Source of the DNA: Falciphora oryzae
Lineage: Eukaryota; Ascomycota; Sordariomycetes; Magnaporthales; Magnaporthaceae
NCBI GenBank assembly: GCA_000733355.1
Contig: JNVV01000013.1
Coordinates: forward strand, 345,323-409,322
Direction: 5' to 3'
DNA length: 64,000 nucleotides
Positions 23,487 to 35,700 of this stretch are shown here, in pieces. Numbering within the stretch: position 1 is the first letter of the stretch; the number at the start of each line of letters is the position of its first letter. Position numbers and translations under genes: made by a program. The notes beneath the pieces are model-generated. The model was not told the DNA's origin, made no database searches, and saw nothing but the letters and a program-made list of their open reading frames with translations.

Positions 23487-25328
23487 TTAGAATTCCATAG
23501 ATTCGGCCTCGTCCCTTTCCCGCTTGATCTTGGGGTCACGCTCGTCCTTCATCAGGGCCAACACGAAGGTCCGGAACTGTTCGATGTACGGCTTCAAGCT
23601 CGTTTTCTCCCAGTCCTGAACCGTCTTTCCTTGGCTCCCCCCCGCGCCGCCCTCGGGTTCCTTCCAGGCGTCAATCTCTTGCAGCAGGCTCTGGACCGTT
23701 GGGACCCCAAGCGGGTCAAAATCCTCCAGGTGCCGGGTGTCGATGGGCACGCATACGCGGCCAGTTCCCGGATGCACAACGAAGGGGCTTTTGAGCAGAT
23801 GGTTGAGCTTCTTGCTGACCTCGATATCGAGACGCGGGTAGGTGTACTCCAGTACGATATCTTGCTTGGCTTCTAGTAGGGCCTTGGCGTCAAGGGCCCG
23901 GGATGCGCCCGTCTTTGCGACGGCGTCGATGTCGGCCCATTTGGATGCCGACGATCGCCCTGGAGACGAGGCCCACTTCTTGCGCAGGGAATCGTTCAGA
24001 GTCCTATCCGGGAGAAGCTGCAGTAGCTTCTCGGCCTGCTCATTCGACTCCCAGGGGTTTTGCTCCCGGAGCACATCCTCCTGGAAGTGGGTCTTGAGGA
24101 TGTCGAGGCTGCGTCTATCGGGGTTGAAGCAGCGAGACGAGTTAGTTTCATAATATCGCTGATGTCCACCCGTTGCCGCAAGGACTCAGAGTAATCGGCC
24201 AAAGACATCAACCAAGGAACACTCACGTGAGATGCGGGTGAAGCGGTCTGCGGACGTTGACCTTCTTGCCGCTCTGTGCACCACCACGGATGACTTCGAG
24301 GTAGCCTGCGATGGCGCGACGCCTCTGGTCGTCCATGGAGCGGACCTTCTTGTCGCAGACCCAGGCGTGCGCACCTCGACGTCCCGAGTAGACCCACATG
24401 ATGTGGCGGAAGCCAAAGTCTTCGCGCAGGGCCACATCGACCGTCTTGATGGCCATGGTCATGAACTGCCAGCAGCGGTTGCAGATGTTTGCTTTGTCGC
24501 AACATGTTCGGATCTCGTCGTAATCCGTCAGATCGATATCGAAGCACAGCTCCTTGGCGAGCGGCTTGAACGCGGCCGAGTTGCGCAACGTCTTGCGGTC
24601 GCGCGGGTTTGTAGTATAGACAGGCCCAATCTCGAATCGGGAAGGGTTCAGCCGAAGCACGTCTTTTCGGAGGCTATAAAGATTGTCAAGGATCGGTCAG
24701 CTTTCCTTTGCGCAGACACTATGGCGCGAGATCATGGGGTCACTCGGGAGGGGGAGGGGACTAACTGGTCGGATGTTGGGAAGGACTGGTATCGCAGGTA
24801 CGCATCGTTCTGCAGTGTGAAGGCAAATTCACGATGACCAAAGTCATTGGTGGGGTTCGGACTGTGGTTGAGCCACTGAAACAAGTATCTCCAGGGAAAG
24901 AGTCGTTGGTAGAAGCTGCGCATCACCTCGGGATCCGAGGCGTGCATGGAGGAAACATGTCTGCAATTCGGGTCAGCATTCTGCCAGTGGTGTGGCTGGT
25001 ATTGTATCTGGGCGGAAAGGACGTACATTGGAGAAGACGGCGCGGGTGGGGGGCTTGACGGCTTCGGGGCCTGGGCTGGGCGTGAGCTGCTCGGAAATTC
25101 GTCGTCCGATTCGATATCCGAAAACATATCCTCGAGCTTCACTCCCTGTGTTTCCTTCTTAGTCTCCGCGGCCGCTGGCTCTCCCTGTGGCGGCAGGGAC
25201 TCTGCCTCGGCCATGGCGACATCGTCCTGCGGCGCCTGGTTGTCCCCGCTGGCGGGCGCCGTGGACTGAGCCGTGGAGTCCTGGATGGCGTCAGGGGTCG
25301 AGTCGTCTCGAGATATCGAGTGAGGCAT
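23487..25328 (-). CDS. PRI1: DNA primase small (catalytic) subunit
   Basis: Catalytic subunit of the primase in the DNA polymerase alpha complex; makes RNA primers for nuclear replication. Exons 25328-25027, 24960-24766, 24673-24227 and 24114-23487 give 523 residues. The first 100 residues are an acidic, disordered, fungus-specific extension (MPHSISRDDSTPDAIQ...). The core begins EVMRSFYQRLFPWRYLFQWL, then HREFAFTLQNDAYLRYQSF. Catalytic acidic residues lie in ELCFDIDLTDYDEIRTC, with the neighbouring zinc-site-type cysteines in CCDKANICNRCW. The nucleotide-binding motif SGRRGAHAWVCD and the C-terminal PRLDIEVSKKLNHLLKSPFVVHPGTGRVCVPI block follow, the latter very characteristic. Intron 1 (25026-24961, 66 nt) is a multiple of three and has no stop, so retention would add 22 residues without breaking the frame. 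The promoter holds an MCB-like motif. Confidence 0.95.
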
Positions 25329-26153
25329 GGTCGAAGAAGCAAGTGTTCCGGTGGGGTAGGCAAGTAGGTAGCCGCTATGTTCTTGCGTTCTGATCCAGCC
25401 CAATGCGCCGTTGCAAGCTGGCTGGGTTCTCGAAGTCGCAGATGCAGCGATTTTTGGGTGGAGGGGCGACGTAAGTTCGTCAAACACGCGCCGACGCGTA
25501 GAGCACGTCACGTCCTGCCTCAATCCGTCCCGCTGGGAGAATCCTCGCAGGGATCATGGAAGCGCAGATGCACCCGAGATTCTGGCGAAATTCTGCCGAC
25601 GGGATGCACCCCTACCAACCAGGTACCCCCCCTGGCCTGGCAAGTACTCCATGTGATGTGCTTTGTGCTCAGGTGCTTGCAGTGCTGTGCCCTGCGCATC
25701 GGGAAGTAGCCGGCCGACGTTGGTTTCAATGAGGCGACGGATAACGATGGCACAGCCATGGCGAAAGATTTCTCAGTCTCTTGGCGGTGAGGGTCGGTCT
25801 CGTGCGAAATGCGTGGCCCAGCCGAGCCGACCTCGTCCGTGTTTTCACTCTTTGCTTTCAAGATTGAGGAGCTGCGTCTAGACTCTAGCCCTCAGCGCCG
25901 CGTCCACGTCGATTTGCTGGCAGCAGTAGCCAATACGCCGACCCTGGGCGTCCGACTCCAATACCCACCACCACAATCCTTGTCCAACGTCATTGAAATC
26001 GGGGACGCCAACTTTCCGTCTCAACACACCCCAACAGAGCTTGGAGCAGCCCCCGACGACGGTGCGAGGCTTCGTCTGCCATAACTCACCCTCATCGTGC
26101 CAGATTTCTCCCGAGTCACATTTGCGCTGTCGTTGCTCCCCCGCTGCGTGCAA
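25329..26153. other. divergent promoter region PRI1 / GH5 enzyme
   Basis: No gene seen. It holds the promoters of both divergent genes, including the MCB-like site described separately. Confidence 0.5.
25494..25499. promoter_or_regulatory. MCB-like ACGCGT motif upstream of PRI1
   Basis: Perfect ACGCGT 166 bp before the PRI1 start codon, next to a second CACGCG half-match a few bases away. Primase genes are classical MBF targets in yeasts; use here is inferred. Confidence 0.45.
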
Positions 26154-28733
26154 ATGGCTCCGCTCCGGCTCACAATCAAGGACGGCGGCTTCCTTGACCA
26201 GCATGGCCGCCAGGTCGTCCTCAGGGGTATCAATGTTGCAGGCGATGCAAAGTACCCAAGCCAGCCCAACCAGCCCGCGCAAGCCTCCGAGGATTTCTTC
26301 GACGGCGACCACGTCAACTTCCACGAGCGCCCGTTCCCCAAGGACGATGCCCACGTCCACTTCGCCCGCCTGAAGCGCTATGGCTACAACACCATCCGCT
26401 ATATATTCACCTGGGAGGCCATCGAGGCCGCCGGGCCCGGCATCTACGATGAGGAGTGGATACAACACACCATCGACATACTCAGGATAGCCAAGAGCTA
26501 TGGCTTCCACGTCTTTATGGACCCCCATCAGGATGTCGTAAGTTGTGCCAGTGATTTTTCTTATGTCGCCCCTTGCTCACACCAGTGCCCCTGCCTTTGC
26601 TTGGCCTAACCCGCTCTGCTCTCTTTTGCGTCTTGTAGTGGTCTCGCTTCTCCGGTGGCTCTGGCGCACCCCTATGGACCCTCTACGCAGCCGGCCTCAA
26701 CCCGCAGAGCTTCGCCGCTACCGAGGCAGCCATCGTGCAGAACACCTACCCCGAACCCGCCAACTTCCCCAAGATGATCTGGTCGACAAATTACTACCGG
26801 CTCGCCGCCGCAACCATGTTCACACTGTTCTTTGCCGGCAGGGACTTTGCCCCCAAGTGCATCATAGACGGCCAAAACATACAAGACTACCTGCAGGGGC
26901 ACTTCCTCAAGGCCATCTCGCGCCTTGCGCAGCGCATCCACGAGGCCGGAGACATCGAGAACGATGTGGTGTTTGGCTGGGAGACCCTCAACGAGCCGAA
27001 CAAGGGTATGATTGCGTACGAGGACATCAGCGTCATCCCCAAGGAGCAGGCCCTGAAGAAGGGGACAAGTCCAACCATCTGGCAGGCCATGCTCACGGGA
27101 ATGGGGCGAGCTTGCGAGGTTGATAGCTGGGACATGGGTAACATGGGCCCGTACAAGGTCGGGAGGACATTGGTGGACCCCCACGGCGAGATCGCCTGGC
27201 TCCCAGTCGACTACGACGAATCGCGCTACGGCTATAAGCGAGATCCGGGCTGGAAGCTGGGCGAGTGTCTCTGGGCTCAGCACGGCGTTTGGGACCCGTC
27301 CACCGACACGCTCCTCCGCAAAGACTACTTTCACAAGAGCCCAAGCACCGGGGAGACGCTCGACTACAACGTCTTCACCAACACTTACTTTATGGAGTAT
27401 GTTCGCAAGTATAGGGACACATTCCGTGCCTATCACAAGGACGCGGTTTTACTCCTGCAACCGCCTACCCTGGAGCTGCCACCAAGCATCAAGGGTACCG
27501 CGGACGACGAGAACAACATGATCTACGCGCCCCACTACTACGACGGCATTACGCTCATGACCAAGAGCTGGAAGTGGTGGAATGTCGATGTGTTGGGGGT
27601 GCTGCGTGGGCGCTATCTCAGTCCGGTCTTCGCCATCAGACTCGGTGAGACGGCCGTGCGGAATTGTTTCAAGGAACAGCTGGCTGCCATGCGAAAGGAG
27701 GGCCTAGACTACATGGGCAACCACCCTTGCGTTCTAACCGAATTCGGCATCCCCTACGATATGGATCAGAAAGCCGCTTACAAGACCGGCAACTACTCTA
27801 GTCAGTCTGCGGCCATGGATGCGAACCACTTTGCCGTGGAGACGGCGCCGATGGAGGGCTATACCTTGTGGGTTTACTGCGCAAAGGCAAGAAGACCAAA
27901 TCTGATAGCTGGTTCTCTCGGGCTGGGAGCCCTGTTGCAACTGGCCTCTCGGTTCACAGTGTTTTGCTGACGCACGTTGCTGCCTGCAGAACGATCACGA
28001 GTGGGGTGACCAGTGGAACGGCGAGGACCTGTCGATCTACTCGTTGGACGACAAGCAGCTCCCCGTGTCCCCGCTGCCACCCTCACTGGACATGGCACAG
28101 CAGTCAACAACGAGCTTGGCAAAAATCAACACTTCGGCCTCGGGCCAGCAGCAAGGACAGGACCTGCTGGTCGAGGACGGGTCGACGGTCACACCAACCA
28201 ATCTCCGGCGAGCGCTGACCACTCCATCGATAACGTCGGCGAACCCACAAGGGGCAACATCGCCGGAGCTGAGCAACGCGCCTGGTTACCGGGCGGCCGA
28301 GGCATTTGTGCGTCCTTCGCCGGTGGCCGTTGCCGGCAGCATCGCGAGCTACGTGTTCGATTTGCGTCGGTGCGAGTTCAAGCTCGACGTCCGGGCGTCA
28401 AAATTACCACCCTCTAGCAGCAGTGACGACGAGGACGGCGGCAATAGTGGTGGATCGCCACCGACAGTGGTGTTCCTGCCCGACTATCACTTCCCTAAGG
28501 ACGCGTGCACGATCGAGGTCAGCTCGGGAAAGTGGGAGATCAGCACAGACGACTCGGAGGGGGCCTTGGTGCAGCGGCTGCGCTGGTGGCACGCGGAAGG
28601 AGAGCAGAGCCTCAAGGTGACAGGTGTGGTCCGGACGCACAACGTGGGCGAGTACGGGCACGGCGGTGGCGAGGAGGACCCAGGTTATTACCAAGCGGTG
28701 CAGAATATCTTTGGTCAGTGCACTATGATGTAG
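26154..28733 (+). CDS. EGH1: GH5 glycosidase, steryl-beta-glucosidase / glucocerebrosidase-like
   Basis: Glycoside hydrolase of the fungal GH5 branch that includes ergosteryl-beta-glucosidase and glucosylceramide-cleaving enzymes; likely hydrolyses glucosylated sterols or sphingolipids in the cytosol or vacuole. Exons 26154-26537, 26639-27871 and 27990-28733 give 786 residues. No signal peptide: the protein begins directly with MAPLRLTIKDGGFLDQHGR, then VVLRGINVAGDAKYP, the first barrel strand. The general acid/base is Glu247 (WETLNEPN) and the nucleophile Glu496 (VLTEFGIPYDMD). DPHQDVWSRFSGGSGAP spans intron 1. YTLW/NDHEWGDQWNGEDLSIYS spans intron 2 and fixes that junction. The C-terminal beta domain contains a low-complexity Ser/Asp/Gly insertion. 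A GTCAGT donor-like site lies 18 bp before the stop, so a further 3' exon is possible. Confidence 0.88.
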
Positions 28734-31700
28734 ATGGATGGAGGCGTGGGCTGTGCCTGACCTCTTGGTGGCATCTTGGCTTCCCCCTTGTTTGTTTGAT
28801 CTTTTTGGCCCCCGCGTATTTGTTTTCGTCATGCAGACGGACGACCGTTGGATCGATGGCATCCCGGGTCTCGGCAAGTTTAATACTCACCCCGAGCCGT
28901 GGAAGTGTTCGGCTATTGGGTGGAGCATTCTTTCTCAATATATACTGATCTCCTCGATATTGCTGTCTTTTTGGGACTCGGCTGGTCATGTCCTTGGCTT
29001 TTGGCCTCCATTGCTTGTATTTGCCGCTAGACCTCCCCAAGTCTGCCGGGCAGGATGAACCCTGGACCGATGGATCTATTAGACGGATCGGCTGAGACTG
29101 ACCTAAACCTTGACCAGAACAGGCCAACGTCATCAACGTGAGAAAGGCGTTGTGCAGCCAATGGGTTGGGATGACAGCGTTTCATGGCCTGGGCGTGCGA
29201 TTGGTATCGTCTGGACGAATGGTTGTAAATTGCTGAGGACTCGCACGGAGCAAGGCACGGGACAACGGCCAGGTCGGCGCCATCAAGGTGGCAGGCAGGG
29301 ATTCGGATGGCCAGCCCCGGCTCCCTGCCCGCATGTGCTTGCGACAGACTGACTCCGTCCCTAATGAACCCAGGGGCGACCCCCGGCTGCCCGGGATTAC
29401 AACGACGGCGGGGCGTCGGCGGGGCCGACTTGGCTGGTGCACGCGATGGCAACTCGAAGGCGACAGTCCAATGCTTGCCCCGACGAGCCCGGCGTGGGCT
29501 GCCCCGGTAAGCACCGCTCATCAGTCGCACCTCGAGGTCTCCATGGTGACCCATTTTGCTCGTATACCTACCGGCTGACCTCGCAACCGCCCAGCCAGCT
29601 CGGACTCTCACGTCACCAATACTCGAAGGAAGGCTTTGTCTGCGCCGTATGGGGGTCGGCGGCAGCGAGCTTGCTGGGGAGGCGAGGTCAGGCCAGGTTG
29701 GGTTAAAGTTGAGCAGGTGGCCAGCCCAACCCGGCTGTCGGAGCAGAAAGGCCGTGCGTGAGTTCAGGGGTACTCGCTCTCTTCGGACCGCAGGTCCTGA
29801 GTCGTGCTCGCTGCCACTGGGGATGCGAAACACGCTTTGCCCTGGACGGGACGCGAGCTCCCACCCCACTTGCATGCATATGGACGACATTGCTTTCAAC
29901 GCAAGAAAATCTGCGTAGGATGTTCGGAATGGTGGCTTGAGGGTCCAGGCGAACAGCCGGGGGTGTAGCCAGCGAGTGGGTGACGATTTGAGATCAGAAA
30001 GCACCATGGGAATCTGCACGGCCGGGTTTAAGCGCACCCGAGGGAAAAGATGAAGGGTATAGGGGGGCAAAGGCTAGGGGGAGTTCTTCTGATATAATTA
30101 TACATTTGGTTATTTGCCCCCTTCCTCCTGGACAAGCATTGTCACCAACTGTCTTGAGGAGAGACAAATTCAACGGGCAAGAGGAATGCAACATGCAGTT
30201 CGCTCCCCGCAACAGCTGGAGGTGTGCATCTTTCATTCCCCACCTCACCCAGGCCATGATATTAATGCTCAGAAACGTGGCGAGAATGATCGCATCGTCC
30301 CTATCAACGAAACACTCATGAATGGGATTTATATCACACGCACAGCAGACACAGGCACCCACCGGAATGTCTCTGTTCCTGGGACTGCCGCTCCCTCCCT
30401 CGCGGTGGCTGTTGGTCGCAACACGGCTGCTGTCATTGGTATGGAGTGGGCCTCAACGACTGGGTGCCTGCCTCTCAGAGGCCTTGCGGGCCCGGAAGGC
30501 CCAGCCTGTGCCGCCGACGTGCCGCTCTTCTGCCTCCAATTCGACCCCAAATAGCACGCGCTAACCAGGATTGTGCAGCTCGTGCCGGCTAGCGCTGCAC
30601 ACGAGGTTGGTGGATGCTTTCTTCTGTTGCCGCCGTCGCCGACTCAACTTGCCTGCCTGCCCACCACCGCAGGCTGCCATCCCTGCATGCATCCGTCCAA
30701 GGTGGGTTTGCTGCGTGATGCCCGCTGACCTGAACCTACCTGAACCTCGCCGCCGGTCCCCAGGTTTTTTTTTTTTTTTTTCCCCCTCTCTTCACGTCTG
30801 GCAGCAAGGACTCTTTTTGATTCATTCTCGGGCACTGTAGAGACAAAAAGGCGTGGTAACTTGCCCGTCCAGTTACGAATACGTAAAACGTATGTGGTGC
30901 TTGCTGGCAGCAGTAGGTGGGGTGCCGTGGCCACTTTGCGCCTTGCGGTGGTGGAGAGAGAGACGTCCCCCAATCAACATGAGGTTGTTCGGCCTCGGCA
31001 TCATCACTTGCTCCCGATTTGTGTATTTTGCATCCTGCCGGCTCCTTTGGGCGTTCTCGTTGAGGCTCGGCGCTCTAGTGCGGCCAACGCTCCGTGCTAC
31101 TTGAATCGAGGAAAGGAAGAGGAGAAATGGAAGGGGGAAACCCACAGAGGCTTGCGAGGTCTGGACTCTACACAACGTGCTCCATGCGACTAAGCGCCAG
31201 CCGGTCGCCGATCAGCTAGCGCTTCTCTTTGGCTGTCCTCACTTCCAGGTCCTCTTTGTCCTGGATGTCGCGGCGCCTCATATCATCCCGTGTTTCCCGA
31301 CCCGCCTTCGCTGGACAGTGCAGTGCGGTCCTGGGCCCATACCAATTGCTGCCGCCAGCCTGATGTGCCTCTGATGTTTTCGGCCTTCTGCCGTGAGAGC
31401 GTCACAGACAGTTCCTTGCATATCGCTGTGCCGCTTCAGGTTCATCCCCTGTGCGTCCCGCAAGCGCCTGGCTCGTGTCCACGCAACCCAGCACCAGCAC
31501 CAGCCCTGTCCGTTTCTGTTTCAATGCCAAGGCACCCCCTCGCCGCTACGTCCACCAGCGAGAGCGTGGGCTCCGCTCAACGCTAGCGTCGCGCCGCCCC
31601 ATGTCCACAAGCTCAACCCAACCCACAGCGACAATTGATTTTGCCGTGTCTCACAAAGAGCGCCAGCCAAAAGACGACGCCCTCTGCCTTCTGCCATTCA

Positions 31701-32203
31701 CAGTCGATCAACACTCTTTGCCTGCTTCGCGTCTTTCTTTGCCAGCGCAGGTCGCACATTTCTACCGACGCCTTCCCGCGCCCCTCGAGGCTAGCCTTGC
31801 ACCGCGAACCTGCGACGATAACGGTCCGCCCTATCCTGGCCCTGCCTAACTCACTGCCGTCGGCATTTCTCGCCCCTCGGCTCGTCATCGCTGCCCTCAA
31901 TCATTCAGCCCCAGCCAGCGCCCGCTGAAATCGCCGCGGCCAACCCCTCGAACGACCCCCGCGAAGCCGAGCTGGGCACAAAAAAACACACATCGCACAC
32001 ACCTTCCGCAGTCGACCTCGAGCCATTGCCACAACCTGCCGTCATAATCCAGGGCTGGGTCCCAGAACCCATGCGGCTTCGTACCGGCGCTACCAGCCGC
32101 AGAGCCCATTGGGGCTGACCTTGGGCCGCGTCGCTCTCGACCGCCGACCCGAGCCCCGTACCCCTCGCGATAAACCGCCGCCAGCAGTCAAGTTTGGCCC
32201 ATC
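28734..32203 (+). other. 3.5-kb spacer and long 5' region of BCK1
   Basis: I find no protein-coding gene. A minus-strand frame of 347 codons (29027-30070) has Arg/Pro/Ser-biased composition without motifs. A run of 17 T lies at 30765-30781. The last 1 kb is C-rich and pyrimidine-rich, as in fungal 5' leaders, and contains several upstream ATGs. Confidence 0.5.
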
Positions 32204-32745
32204 ATGTATCAAACAGGGCAGAGGGACCCCTCGCGGCCCTTCCAGGTGCCGCCCCCGCCGCCGCCCATGTCGCCGCCGAATCCCGGAATGCAGGGTCACA
32301 TGAACTTCCCGCCGCCCCCTCCGCTGCCCCGATTCCAGACCGCCCCTCTGATGCAGCAGGGCAACCCGCTGCCGCCACCTCCCGGACCTCCCCCGGGCAG
32401 CGCCATGACCCAACAGGCGCCGTGGAATGGCTCCTGGGGCGTCGCTGGCGCCGTCCGCCCGCAGTACGACAACAGGGGCACTCACATGTTTCCCCCACCG
32501 CCTCCCCAGCAGTACAACCCCCAGGCCCACGCTAACGCGAACGGCCTGATGATCCCGCCCCCGCCTCCGCAGAGCGAGCTCACCATGTCTGCTACTTACA
32601 TACCCGGCGGCGACTCGTTTGGCGAGGGCGTTGGGATCCCGGGCCTGGGAGGCTTCCCCGACGATGCGCAGGCCTTGGCGGCCATCCAGTCCAGTTGGCA
32701 GACTCCAACATCCGGGCAACCCAGTGATACCCTGCAACTGCAACA

Positions 32746-32776
<31 letters not shown>

Positions 32777-35700
32777 CAGCCGCAGCAGCAGCAGTTTTCA
32801 AATACGCCCCAGCTGAACAAATCTCCAGACGAGCAAAAACTCTACTCGGGCTTGTCCAATGCGTCAACTAGCACTAATGTGCCGGGCATTCCGAGCGATA
32901 TGACGGCGTCGTGGACCCTCGACCGCGTCCTGGCCTGGCTGCAAGTTAATAACTTTTCCAAGGACTGGCAGGACACGTTCAAAACCCTCAATATCCACGG
33001 GGCCCAGTTCCTTGAGCTCGGGAGCGGGCATGGTGGGCGTGGAAACTTTGGCATGATGCATCAGCAGGTCTACCCAAACCTCGCCAAGGTCTGCACGGCC
33101 AGTGGCACGGGCTGGGACCAGCCACGAGAGCGTGAGGAGGGCAAGCGGATGAGGCGCCTGATCCGTAACCTGGTTCAGATGCGTGCCACTCCCGAGTCTT
33201 CGCGAATGTCCAGTTCCGTCGGCCGCCAAGAATCAGGTTCGATGCGCCTTGATGTAAACGGCGCCGGGACCGATGCCAGCGACTCGCCAAATGTAAGACC
33301 TCGATTTGCTTACGGCCACGATAATGTTTGCTCTCTATCGCGTCACTGTCTTGTTGCTCTTCTTCGCTTCGTTTTTGCAAGTTCACACGTAGGCGGTGTT
33401 CTCTTGGACTAACGACCGTCGTTGTTTTTTCGACGCGTTTTATATAGACCCCTATCATCAAGACTCCGGGACCAGGCTTCTCGGGCAGACGATTCTCGCA
33501 GACCAGATCTACCACGATGCCCACGTCCACTGGCAACACCGCGGGCTTGGATGCTAATCACAGAACAATGCTGAAAAGTATCGATGTGGATGGAAGCCGA
33601 CGCAACAGCCCAGGACTCAACGGAGAGAGTCCGAACGGTAGCCCGAACCTCGGATTCGCGTCCTCGACGCCAAACCTGCCGGCCTTGTCGGTGTCCCCCC
33701 GCAGCACCAGGTTCGGGCACCACTCCAGGAACAGTACCGAGTCTGTCTCCTCGAGCGCAGCCATATATGGCTCGGGCGTCCCTCCTGAGGCCAGTCATAT
33801 AATGCGCAACGGCAACATTGACGAGCTGTTGAACGCCAATCGCCGCCAGGGCCAGGATGGGAATCGGCCGTCACCCCAGGAGTCAGGGGACAGGTCAGCC
33901 GGCGCTGATACACCACACAGCGCCAAGGACGGGAAATCCATGTTCTCGTTCTTGTCCAGGAAAAAGAGACAAAACCACGACGGCACATTCCCTTCGCCCG
34001 AGGACATGGAGTCGCCCACGAGCCCCAACCTCAGCATCAGGCACCCTGGCAAATGGAACAACTCGAGCGACATGTCGCTCGACCAGCGCCCAAGCTCCAG
34101 CTTCGCGCAGCAGCCACCGCCGCAAGCGCCATCGTTCCTCCAGTTCAAAAAACCCGGTAACAGGATCTTCGCTCTAGCGACGGTTGACTATTGGAACTAC
34201 CGCATGATTGACGTGTCGGACGTAGACACGGCGTTCGACCTGAGGTCGCTGATAAACGTGAATCTTGGCATTCCGGACGAGGACGGAGTTGAGATCCACC
34301 TCACGGAGCTGGGCAAATCGGACCACAACCAACCCCTGACCGATGACAAGCTGATGACCAACATGAGAATGAAGGCCGACTCTGCAGGCACTCTAAAGTT
34401 GTTCATCAAGCCTCCGTCATTCGCAACCCCGGCGCTGTCGCAGCGCTCGACGCTGTCGCCGTGGGGCATGCCGTCGGGCGTTCCCGTCGATGAGGACCCG
34501 TACGGGCAGGTGGACGGCCAGCGGCCCAGGTCCAGTTCGTCGCCGCCCACATCACGGCACAACACCGTAAGTGGCGAGGGTGCCAACTCCAAGGCGGCCC
34601 TGGCGGCAGCTGCAGAGAAATACCACGCCGAGGTGCAAAAAAAACAGCAGGAGTACTTGGAGAAACGAAGGCAAGCAGCCTCCAGCGGGAAGCCGGGGCT
34701 GAGTCCTTCAACCGAGGCGGCCACTTACGGTATCATTGGCAGGAACGTCGACTTCGACCAACGCCGCGACTCGCCCTACGAAGACAAGAGCCCCGAGAAG
34801 CTCTTCCCCCAGCGCAAGGCCCCCGCGCCGCCGGGAGACCCCTCGGCGACTCTTCTCAAAGCCAACTCGCTCAGCAGGAAGACGGGACAAAGGATGCACT
34901 CGGCGCATGGGAGCCAGGATGGGTATCCGACACCGCGCAGGCCCTCGATGTCTACAAACATGTCGGCGTCGGGAGCGACAGGCGTCTCCCCTGCCACATC
35001 ACCATCGGAAATGTCGGAGAAGGGCCGCAAGAGGTCGCCAATGACGTCGGCGCAGCCATTGGGCGGCATCGCATCGGCACTGGTCGACATGGGGAGAGGC
35101 CTGGGTGGGATCGGACACCCCACCAGGGGACCAGCAAACAGCAGCAGCGGCCGCGCGCTGTCTCCCAACCGCGTCGCATCGGCACCGGTCAACGCGCGGG
35201 ACTTGGCCGGGCCCGGTGGCGGCGATTCTCGAGGTAAGAAAGCCTTGGCGACGGTGGACTTCGGGCAGCACGGGCGAACATCTTCGAGGCCGGAGAGCCC
35301 ACGCTCAGGATCCCCCGGCTCCGTTACCTGGGGTCGGGGAAAACTCCCCTTCATCGTGCCGGACTACTCGCCCGGCGGGACTCCGCTGCTGCCCGGGGAC
35401 AAGCCGGCGGCGGGCGCAGCCCCGAAGAGAGGAGGATTAGAGGAGGATTCCATGGCTAAACCGAGTTCACTAGCTTCCTTTGCGCGCGCACCTTCTCCGG
35501 GAGACCTCAGCCCCGGATCCAGGCCCTCGGCCAACTTCGCTTCAGACCCGCCGACGCCTCCTGGAGCCCACGCGCCATCCACACGTGCCCCGATGCCGGC
35601 TCAACCGGTAACATCGTCTCCGGCCACAAGGAGAAAGTCCCACGGACCCGACGTCGACTTTACCGATACGGATGTGAGCTTCACTCAGCCGGCCCCATCG